Assembly: GCA_003551705.1 (NCBI GenBank)
Contig: PUNJ01000037.1
Coordinates: forward strand, 1 to 64,000
From: Chloroflexota bacterium
Lineage (GTDB): Bacteria; Chloroflexota; Dehalococcoidia; UBA2247; RBG-13-53-26
Length of the DNA stretch: 64,000 nucleotides
Direction of reading: 5' to 3'
Below the pieces are notes generated by a model, which saw only the letters and a list, made by a program, of their open reading frames with translations, had not been told where the DNA came from and ran no database searches. Positions within the stretch are counted from its first letter, which is position 1; each line of letters begins with the position of its first letter. The translations under genes were made by a program, and so were the position numbers. This document shows positions 56,820-64,000 of this stretch, one piece after another.

Positions 56820-59030
56820 CTAGGCTTTCTCTACTTGGACCAGAGTTGTATTGGAACAGAAGGCCCCTCCAGGGGAGTGTTCATCACGAGTCAGGATGTT
56901 GCAGCATCCACCCCTGTCCACCCCATTTTCGTCGAGATTGAACCAGGCACCCTGGGGAATATCGACAACCCCGGGCATCAAGCGGTTCGTTACTCTGGCA
57001 GGAATGATCATCCTCCCTCGTCGATTGAAGACACTGACCATGTTCCCGTCGGCGATGCCCCTGGTCTGGGCGTCGATCGCGTTCATATAGATGGCTTGAG
57101 GTGTCACCTCCTGCAGCCAGGGTACGTTGTCGTACTGGGAGTGAGCGCGCCTTTTAGTATGGGTGGTTATGAGTTGCAGCGGGAACATGTGGGCCAGGGG
57201 ATCGTTGCGGCTCTCCCAGGCCTCCAAATACTTGGGTACCGGCGGAATTTCCGGCTCCTGCATATCAGCCAATCGCTGGGAATATATCTCTATCTTGCCA
57301 CTGGGCGTAGGGAATGGGTTATTGGCCGGGTCTTCTATCTGCTTGCTGAAGGCCACATGTGACTCAGGAAGCCTGAGCTTGTATATGCCATCGCGCTTGA
57401 AGGCATCGTAGTCCTTTACATCCCGGCTCCCACCGACAATTTCCCGCAACAATTCGTCCTCGGTCCTGTCATTATATCCGTCCAAACCCATGTGCTGCGC
57501 CAGTTCCATGCAGAAATGTAGGTGGGACCTGGCCTCGCCCAGCGGTTCGCAGGCTTGGTTCATGTAACCATAGAAGGGAGTAGCGCCGTCCAGTGCAATG
57601 TCGTTTTTCTCCAGGGAGGTGACCGCCGGGAGCACGAGGTCGGCAAACCGGGCTCCCGGTGTCATGAATTGTTCGAAACAAACAATAAATTCCAGTTTCT
57701 GCAGTGCCTCGATACCCTTGTTCAGGTTCAGATACTGGTTGGGGTAGTGAGTATCCACTAAGTAGAGCAGCTTATAGTCCGTTGGATAGCCGCCGGCTTT
57801 GCCTCTGATTATGGCATCCGACATTTTAGCCGTGTTGATTTGCCCTCTTCGCATGGCGATACCGGGGCCGGGGAGGGAGTTCTTCCGGGTGGGGGCATCA
57901 ATCTCCACGGGATTGCGAGGAGACTTCAAGCCGCGTCCCAGGCTGAAGTGAGAAGTGGGTCCTGCCGTCGGCCATGACCTGCCTCCGGAAGTGCCGCCGG
58001 GCCGGCCGATATTCCCTGTCATGGCCGCCAGGGTTATGGCAGCGCGATGGTACTGTTCCCCGTAGGCCGTTCTACCCGGCCCAATACCCGTTATCAAGGC
58101 AGCGGGCTTGGTGGTGGCATACTCTCTGGCCAGTCCAGCGATAACGGCAGCAGGCACCGATGTAATGGCCTCGGCCCAGGCAGGCGTTTTGGCGATGCCG
58201 TCCTCATTTCCGAGCACGTATTTCCTGAAACGGTCGAAGCCGAGGGTATAGTTATCCAGGAATTGTTGGTCCTGCAGACCGTCACTTATCATAACGTAAG
58301 CCATGGCTATGAGCATAGCGGCGTCTGTGCCTGGCACTATTGGATGCCATTCATGAGCGAAGGTCGCCGCGGAGTCGGTGTAACGCGGATCAACGGAGAT
58401 GATTCTTGCGCCTGCCTCCCTCGCTTGTGCCAGATACCAGGCAGTGTTCGTGTTTTGCACCGTGTTTGCCGGGTCCCAGCCCCACATTATGATCATCTTT
58501 GAGCTTAGGAAGTCGTCTCTGGTATTTCCAGTATCCACGGTGCCGAGGGTGGCCAGCTCAGCAAATAGACCGCCGTCGAAGGAAAAGGTACCCCACACAT
58601 CTGAGCAACCGCCCAGCATGTTCAGGAGCCGGTAGTGGCATGTAGCGTTATGCAAGACAGAGGTATCGCCCCCGGACCATTTGAAGAGTATGGACTGTGG
58701 TCCATAAGTGTCCCTGACACGGACCAGTTGTCCGGCCATGATATCGAGGGCTTCGTCCCAGCTAACCCTTTCAAATCGCCCGTCGCCCCTGGCACCGGCG
58801 CGTTTTACTGGATGGAGAAGCCGATCTGGTGAATACAGCCTTTGGCGGAAGGCGCGGCCACGGGCACACGCTCTGAATTGCGGTTCATCACCGTCGTCTG
58901 TCTCGATCCTAGAGACAGTCCCGTCCTTGACATGGACCTTCAGGAGACAACCGCCACCGCAGTGGCTCGCGTGTGTGGAGTATATGGCCCTGGAAATCGC
59001 CTTGTCCTGCTTTTGCTGGTTATTGCTCAT
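56820..59030 (-). CDS. Molybdopterin-dependent oxidoreductase catalytic subunit (DMSO reductase superfamily), no Tat signal
   Basis: HASHCGGGCLLKVHVKDGTVSRIETDDG...ACARGRAFRQRLYSPDRLLHPVKRAG, FERVSWDEALDIMAG, MIIMWGWDPANT, LVDTHYPNQYLNLNKGIEAL, GMVSVFNRRGRMIIPARVTNRLMPGVVDIPQGAWF. Confidence 0.94.
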   Translation of the reverse strand: MSNNQQKQDKAISRAIYSTHASHCGGGCLLKVHVKDGTVSRIETDDGDEPQFRACARGRAFRQRLYSPDRLLHPVKRAGARGDGRFERVSWDEALDIMAGQLVRVRDTYGPQSILFKWSGGDTSVLHNATCHYRLLNMLGGCSDVWGTFSFDGGLFAELATLGTVDTGNTRDDFLSSKMIIMWGWDPANTVQNTNTAWYLAQAREAGARIISVDPRYTDSAATFAHEWHPIVPGTDAAMLIAMAYVMISDGLQDQQFLDNYTLGFDRFRKYVLGNEDGIAKTPAWAEAITSVPAAVIAGLAREYATTKPAALITGIGPGRTAYGEQYHRAAITLAAMTGNIGRPGGTSGGRSWPTAGPTSHFSLGRGLKSPRNPVEIDAPTRKNSLPGPGIAMRRGQINTAKMSDAIIRGKAGGYPTDYKLLYLVDTHYPNQYLNLNKGIEALQKLEFIVCFEQFMTPGARFADLVLPAVTSLEKNDIALDGATPFYGYMNQACEPLGEARSHLHFCMELAQHMGLDGYNDRTEDELLREIVGGSRDVKDYDAFKRDGIYKLRLPESHVAFSKQIEDPANNPFPTPSGKIEIYSQRLADMQEPEIPPVPKYLEAWESRNDPLAHMFPLQLITTHTKRRAHSQYDNVPWLQEVTPQAIYMNAIDAQTRGIADGNMVSVFNRRGRMIIPARVTNRLMPGVVDIPQGAWFNLDENGVDRGGCCNILTRDEHSPGGAFCSNTTLVQVEKA

Positions 59031-59138
59031 ATCCCCTCCTGCAGCGAAACCGCAGCGTTCGCTGCCCGGTTGAGTAGTACATGCATAACCGGGTGACTGC
59101 TCCGGGCCCAGGCTTCAGACTCCTGTCCGGGGACCGGG

Positions 59139-59711
59139 CTATGCTTCTACAGACTGGGGTACGGACTTGGGTTTGGTTATCACTGCAGGTTGTACTTTGG
59201 AGTCATAAACAAGCCCCACGGCGTGGTGCAGCTTGCCGTATTTGGTCTCCATTTCCTCCAAAGGTCCCGCATCCAGAGCACGCATTGGGCAGCCGGTGAC
59301 GCAAATCGGTTTCTTGCCTTCCGTCCAGCGTTCGAGGCAGAAATCGCATTTCTGCATGGTCGCAGCCTCTTCGGCACCGAACTGCGGGGCTTGGTATGGG
59401 CACGCTTCCAGGCATGACTGGCAGGAGTCCTTGCCCAGACATGCCTCTCGATTGACGATGACTATACCGTCCTCGGGGCGCTTGACTATGGCGTCGACCG
59501 GACATGCGGTCACGCAGGCAGGCTCGGCGCAGTGATAGCAGGGAGCGGCCAGGAAAGCAACGAAGGGATTGGGGTACTTGCCTTTTTCGATGGTGGATAC
59601 CCGGACCCAATTAGCCGGCCCCGCTGGGATATCATGCCAGTCCTTGCAGGCTACGGCACAGGTGAAACAACCGGTACAACGGGTCTGATCGAAGTAGAAG
59701 GCTAGTTGCAT
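59139..59711 (-). CDS. 4Fe-4S electron-transfer subunit (DmsB/TtrB-like)
   Basis: RCTGCFTCAVACKDWHD, CYHCAEPACVTACPVDAI, CQSCLEACPYQAPQF, KCDFCLERWTEGKKPICVTGCPMRAL. Confidence 0.95.
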   Translation of the reverse strand: MQLAFYFDQTRCTGCFTCAVACKDWHDIPAGPANWVRVSTIEKGKYPNPFVAFLAAPCYHCAEPACVTACPVDAIVKRPEDGIVIVNREACLGKDSCQSCLEACPYQAPQFGAEEAATMQKCDFCLERWTEGKKPICVTGCPMRALDAGPLEEMETKYGKLHHAVGLVYDSKVQPAVITKPKSVPQSVEA

Positions 59712-59817
59712 GTTGTCCCTCCTTTTGGATACGCAATTCTATAGGAGTGGGCCTGACTTTTCAAATCTGGCCCAAGGCTGGAGACAAGTGTCATATTCTG
59801 GCAATTTTCATTCGGTT

Positions 59818-60408
59818 TTACTCGAACCAGATTTCGGTAACGCCCCGGCGGATCATGTTAATGGCTATTGCGGCCAGCAGGAGGCTTATTATCTTGCCCA
59901 AGGCATGTAGTCCGGGGGTACCCAGCAAACGGGCAATTCGGTTCGCCTGGGAGAACCCGGCCCAGGCAATCAGAAGGTTCAGGAGGTAAGCTATGATCAC
60001 TACAAAGACGCCATAGAGTTCTATAAGCACAAGAATGGTTGTGAGGGTGGCGGGACCTGCTACGAGTGGCGTACCAATGGGGACTACACCCATTACATCG
60101 CCGGGTCCAACGTCGACTACGGATCCGGTTATGATATGCTTTATGGACAGAACGAGCAGGATGATGCCTCCGCCTACCAGGAAGTCAGCTGGCTCTATTC
60201 CAAGTACCGAAAAGATGAAAGAACCGAGTGCCAGAAAGCCCAGTCCCAAAGCGAAGGCAGTGATGAGAGCCAGGCGCAGAGTTCTTGCTCTCTCTCGCTC
60301 TTCTTCGTCCTTGGTCAGGGCAAGGATGAAGGGGATATTGCCAGGCACGTCCATGGCAACGAAAAGGGGTATAAAGGACAGTCCGATGTTGATAAAAAAC
60401 TCGGTCAT
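59818..60408 (-). CDS. MarC family membrane protein
   Basis: FIPLFVAMDVPGNIPFILALT, VVPIGTPLVAGPATLTTILVL. Confidence 0.92.
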   Translation of the reverse strand: MTEFFINIGLSFIPLFVAMDVPGNIPFILALTKDEEERERARTLRLALITAFALGLGFLALGSFIFSVLGIEPADFLVGGGIILLVLSIKHIITGSVVDVGPGDVMGVVPIGTPLVAGPATLTTILVLIELYGVFVVIIAYLLNLLIAWAGFSQANRIARLLGTPGLHALGKIISLLLAAIAINMIRRGVTEIWFE

Positions 60409-60535
60409 GGTAGCACCGGTTCCGGGGGGACTACAGTGTTATCTGGCTGGAAAACCCCCGGCTTACATGTGGAAATGTCCCCGTTTGTCCAGCAGCCTTG
60501 AGGAAGACGTTATTGAATCAACGCTGGCAGGGGTC

Positions 60536-61282
60536 TTATTGGTATTCGCCAGCCTCTTCCATCTGGGAGCGGGCTATTTCGATCCATTGCAGGTATTCGG
60601 TTAGAACACCTACCTCTCGAGATGCCTCGCAATCAACTGCGTACGGTTCCCCTATAAAGATTTTACCATAGTCTTCGACGGACCCCTCGGCAGGCTCGTT
60701 GATACCCATGAACTTTTGCCGGCCGTCTATTATGCCCAGATCGAAGGGTAGCGTGAAATAGAGATCGGCGATGACCTTGTCCATCCCAAGGTTAATGAGA
60801 GGTTCCCAGGGAGTCCCATTATCTCCTCTATATTTGCTGATCGGGAGGAGGCCCAAGAGGTTTCTGACGGAAAAATTGCCTTGTCGTGAGAAGACCTTGA
60901 AAGGGGCGACCGATATCAGATAATCGCAGTAAAGCAGAACGTTTGGCAACCAGAACGTGGACATGGCAAAAGGCCGGGGCAAAGGGTTCTCTACTTCCAC
61001 CAGAACGCTGTCGTTACAGTCCAAGGTCAGGACCCTTGGAAAGTCATAGCTGAGGGCCCGGTAGAGCGGTTTCATCGGCTCCTGAAGGGGATTGCCTTCA
61101 AGGAGGATGATATCTGCCTCGCTGACTTTCCTTATCGAGGATATGACTCTCTGGAGGATATCCTTGCTAGTGGTAACTGGATAAGGATAAGCGTAACTGG
61201 CACATGGCTTAATCAGAATACGTCTCGCCCATTTAATACGGGGGGGTGGTTCAAAAGTGAAATCTTCGGACCTGTAGATCAA
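60536..61282 (-). CDS. DUF362-like protein
   Basis: RILIKPCASYAYPYPVTTSKDILQRVISSIRKVSEADIILLEGNP, YLISVAPFKVF, LLGLLPISKYRGDN; TTG start overlapping the mobB stop codon. Confidence 0.6.
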   Translation of the reverse strand: MIYRSEDFTFEPPPRIKWARRILIKPCASYAYPYPVTTSKDILQRVISSIRKVSEADIILLEGNPLQEPMKPLYRALSYDFPRVLTLDCNDSVLVEVENPLPRPFAMSTFWLPNVLLYCDYLISVAPFKVFSRQGNFSVRNLLGLLPISKYRGDNGTPWEPLINLGMDKVIADLYFTLPFDLGIIDGRQKFMGINEPAEGSVEDYGKIFIGEPYAVDCEASREVGVLTEYLQWIEIARSQMEEAGEYQ

Positions 61283-61929
61283 CCTCTGCCTCTCTGTAGC
61301 GAAATATGCATACTTTCAACTTCTTCGATGCCCGGCAATGAATAAACCAGGTCCAGCAGGGTATCGCGCAGTCTAAGCTGGGCATGCTCATCGATTGACA
61401 CCGGGACACTGTTGACAGTCAGTTCCAATCGGTCAGCGCTAGGCCACAAAAGAGCGTTCTCCAACATGAAATCGACCAGGGCCTTCGTCTGATCAAAAGA
61501 AAACTCGGGTACAGCCATGTTAAGAGGTTCGTCAGTAACGACTGCGAGCAATTCCTGGGAAGAGCAGGCAAGGCTGCCCGATTCCTTACGGTGGACCTCG
61601 ATCTTAGGGAACCTGCCCTCCTTGTATCCCTCAAGAAGGACGAAGTCTGTGTCGTTGCAGGCGACATTTATTAGTTCTTCGAGATCGGTCTCGCGTGTCA
61701 ATTGCTTAATGAGGGCCAGTTTATGGGGCGAACTCAAGAAAATTGTATCACTACCGGCTTCAGCAAATCGCCAGCTGTCTTTGCCAGCCTGGTCAATATC
61801 GAACGTATGCCTGGTATGTTTAATAGTGGCTAGCCTGTAGCCCCTGCTCTTCAGTTCTTTGATTACTCTTTCGAGAAGTGTAGTCTTACCTGAATTGGAA
61901 TGACCGACAAAGGAAATAACGAGGGGCAA
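61279..61929 (-). CDS. mobB: Molybdopterin-guanine dinucleotide biosynthesis adapter MobB
   Basis: LVISFVGHSNSGKTTLLERVIKELKSRGYRLATIKHTRHTFDIDQAGKDSWRFAEAGSD, DFVLLEGYKEGRFPKIEVHR; TTG start at 61929 with SD AAGGAGG. Confidence 0.9.
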   Translation of the reverse strand: MPLVISFVGHSNSGKTTLLERVIKELKSRGYRLATIKHTRHTFDIDQAGKDSWRFAEAGSDTIFLSSPHKLALIKQLTRETDLEELINVACNDTDFVLLEGYKEGRFPKIEVHRKESGSLACSSQELLAVVTDEPLNMAVPEFSFDQTKALVDFMLENALLWPSADRLELTVNSVPVSIDEHAQLRLRDTLLDLVYSLPGIEEVESMHISLQRGRG

Positions 61930-62311
61930 GAATACCTCCTTAAAGTATATTCTACCATCCCAGTCAATACGAATAAACGCCAACTATACTGCTGGGTACT
62001 GCCGTGGAGGCGCTAGCGTTAGAGCCGTATTGGGGCCTGCCTCAATGGACTGGGCGTGTTAGTACCTTGGAGTATGTCGGGCTTTCAGATAGCGACGTTT
62101 GACCTCAAGAGTATTGCTTGATAATCTTACTCGCAGCCACGACGAAGCATGTAAACGAATCTTGAAGGTACAGGGGCCTTGCCGGCAAATGCTCCGCATC
62201 TGTCCAGGTTTAGGTTCTCGGCCGGAATTCGTACACGGCAAAAGATCTTAATCAGGCTGGATGCGGTACAGATAGAACAGCGCATATTTCCGGCAGAAGA
62301 ATGTAGGAGGA

Positions 62312-63112
62312 ATGCACATGGTTCTCGATAGGTTTTCGCTCCATGGCAAGGTGGCTGTTGTCACTGGCGCTGGCAGGGGAATAGGAAAGGGAATAGCTCT
62401 GGCGTTTGCCGATGCCGGGGCCGATGTTGTATGTGTCTCGCGAACTACCAGCGAGATCGAGGCTGTGGCGGCTGAGATAAAGGACAGGGGGAGGAGGTCC
62501 CTAGCCGTAACGTGTGATGTTACAGATGGAGATCATGTGGAAAATATGGTGAAAGCTGCCGTACACGAGTTTGCTCGCATCGATATTTTGGTCAATAACG
62601 CGGGTGGTGCTTCCTACCGGCCGTCGATGCAATTGAGCCAGCGGGCCTTCGAGGCCATATTCCGTATCAATCTCCTGAGCGTGTTTCTTTGCTGCAAGGC
62701 GACGGCCAAGGTGATGATCGAGCAGAAATCCGGTGCCATAGTGAACATCTCTACTCGCGACTCGATCATACCCTGTCCCGGAATGCTGGCCTATGGTGCC
62801 GCTAAAGCAGGAGTTAATTCCCTTACCAGGACACTGGCCTGGGAACTCGCCCCTTATGTACGGGTGAACTGCATCTTACCCGGTGGCGTCCTGACGGAGG
62901 CCAGTGCTCCCCTGCTGGAGCCGGTGAAGGACAAGCTCATAGCCGGCACGCCGCGTGGTCGCATGGGAATCCCTCAGGACATCGCCTTGGCGGCATTATA
63001 TCTGGCATCCCCGGCATCCGACTGGGTAACCGGCCGGATTTTTGAGATAGACGGCGGTATAGAGTTCGTTCACCTGGATGTCCAAGATATGATGAGTCCC
63101 CGGCAGACTTGA
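62312..63112 (+). CDS. SDR family oxidoreductase
   Basis: GKVAVVTGAGRGIGKGIALAFADAGADVVCVSRT, ILVNNAGG, YGAAKAGVNSLTRTLAWELAPYVRVNCILPG. Confidence 0.95.
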   Translation: MHMVLDRFSLHGKVAVVTGAGRGIGKGIALAFADAGADVVCVSRTTSEIEAVAAEIKDRGRRSLAVTCDVTDGDHVENMVKAAVHEFARIDILVNNAGGASYRPSMQLSQRAFEAIFRINLLSVFLCCKATAKVMIEQKSGAIVNISTRDSIIPCPGMLAYGAAKAGVNSLTRTLAWELAPYVRVNCILPGGVLTEASAPLLEPVKDKLIAGTPRGRMGIPQDIALAALYLASPASDWVTGRIFEIDGGIEFVHLDVQDMMSPRQT

Positions 63113-63187
63113 GGTGCGTGATACGCTTGCCCCTTACATGGCCCTCTCTCCAACAGGAAGTTGACAGGTACGAACATGTGTCGCAAA

Positions 63188-63216
63188 TTTACTGTTAATT
63201 GGCCTTATGTTACAAT
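63188..63216 (+). promoter_or_regulatory. Sigma-70 type promoter upstream of the 3'-truncated FAD enzyme
   Basis: TTTACT (63188-63193), 17-bp spacer, TACAAT (63211-63216). Confidence 0.5.
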
Positions 63217-63245
63217 CGGACGATAGGCAGCAACGAGGACCAGCT

Positions 63246-64000
63246 TTGACCGGGTTAAGAGAAAGCTATGATGCTATTGTAGTAGGTGCGGGTATAGGTG
63301 GGCTCACCGCCGCCTCCCTGCTGGCCAAGAACAAGAAGAGTGTTCTCGTATTGGAGCAGGGAAGCAGGCCGGGAGGTTATTGCAGTTCCTTTGAAGACCG
63401 TGGTTGCACCTTCGACGTCGGCCTTAGTTACCTGCTCGGATGCGAGCTGGGTGGGGGCATCTATGAGATACTGGACGAATTGGGCCTAAGGGACTGCATA
63501 GAGTTTGTCCGCCTGCGCCCGGCCATTCGTATCATCGGCAACAACTACGATGTGAGTGTGGGCTCTGCTTCGGACCTGGCTGACACTCTGGTAGGCCTCT
63601 TTCCCATGGAGACGCCGTCCATACGGCAGTTCATGGGTGAATGCCGGGCCGTAGCTGATGAAACCAACTCGCTATCGAAGAAACTGCCTGACGCCATGGA
63701 CCCGGGCTCAAGGACAGCCTTCAAGCTCTTCTCTTTTCTTCGTTACAGGCGGACCTGGCTATACGGCAGAAAATCTAGGCAGGAGGTAGTGGAGGGCTTC
63801 TTCAGGGATCCGACGTTGCGGGTTATAGTCCTCTCCATGCTGACCCATTTCGATCCGGGCGTCATGGCTCGCCTGTCAATGGCGGAACTGGGCACCAAGG
63901 AGGATTTCTATTATCCGAAGGGCGGCGCCCAGAGTCTGGCAGAAGTGCTGGTTGATGGACTCAGGCGGTTCAAGGGCGAATTGGCCCTGGGAACCAGGGT
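63246..64000 (+). CDS. NAD(P)/FAD-dependent oxidoreductase, phytoene desaturase-like (truncated by window edge; absent from ORF track)
   Basis: TTG start; reads MTGLRESYDAIVVGAGIGGLTAASLLAKNKKSVLVLEQGSRPGGYCSSFEDRGCTFDVG and stays open to 64000. Confidence 0.88.
   Translation, partial: MTGLRESYDAIVVGAGIGGLTAASLLAKNKKSVLVLEQGSRPGGYCSSFEDRGCTFDVGLSYLLGCELGGGIYEILDELGLRDCIEFVRLRPAIRIIGNNYDVSVGSASDLADTLVGLFPMETPSIRQFMGECRAVADETNSLSKKLPDAMDPGSRTAFKLFSFLRYRRTWLYGRKSRQEVVEGFFRDPTLRVIVLSMLTHFDPGVMARLSMAELGTKEDFYYPKGGAQSLAEVLVDGLRRFKGELALGTR

Noticed and set aside
61984-62311. Possible tRNA or ncRNA in the gap between mobB and the SDR gene
   Set aside because: No GTTCGA-type T-loop, acceptor stem or known ncRNA core recognised on either strand.
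1-64000. Phage, CRISPR, toxin-antitoxin or canonical defence island
   Set aside because: No repeat-spacer pattern, integrase, capsid, nuclease-helicase or TA pair was recognised; the window is mostly metabolic, regulatory and housekeeping genes.

Overview
No-tools reading of a 64 kb bacterial chromosomal window with about 58 supportable protein-coding genes. I found no rRNA, tRNA, CRISPR array, transposase or phage gene. The gene content resembles an anaerobic or facultative Chloroflexota/Dehalococcoidia-type genome, but that is a tentative inference from gene families. Main blocks are: (i) a co-directional minus-strand set at 93-8869 with an OYE-type flavoenzyme, a Cys-cluster protein, a giant multi-PAS hybrid histidine kinase, a lone receiver, and a membrane-anchored fusion of a periplasmic ligand-binding domain to a legumain-like (C13) cysteine protease; (ii) a flavoprotein, a ferritin-like protein and an orphan lipoprotein SBP at 9190-13584; (iii) a plus-strand stress and genome-maintenance stretch at 15.3-30.5 kb (sigma-70, USP, PEP synthase, Ku, split LigD, two Asp23 paralogs, class II RNR, baeRF-like protein, Cys-less HesB-like protein, PRC-barrel, M29 peptidase); (iv) GNAT/acyl-CoA synthetase fusion, transglutaminase-like, Smr, MscS, RF-1-like and CDF genes at 32-39 kb; (v) dcd-dut-thyA, Rel and S20 at 39-46 kb; (vi) a cluster resembling MshB, MshD and MshA plus a FemAB/CelD-like acyltransferase at 47-51 kb; (vii) tandem OYE/FAD oxidoreductases, a cytoplasmic molybdopterin enzyme with its FeS subunit, MobB, SDR and a FAD enzyme at 52-64 kb. 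The strongest candidate for an undescribed system is the ligand-binding/legumain fusion downstream of the PAS-rich phosphorelay. The mycothiol-like gene set is second.
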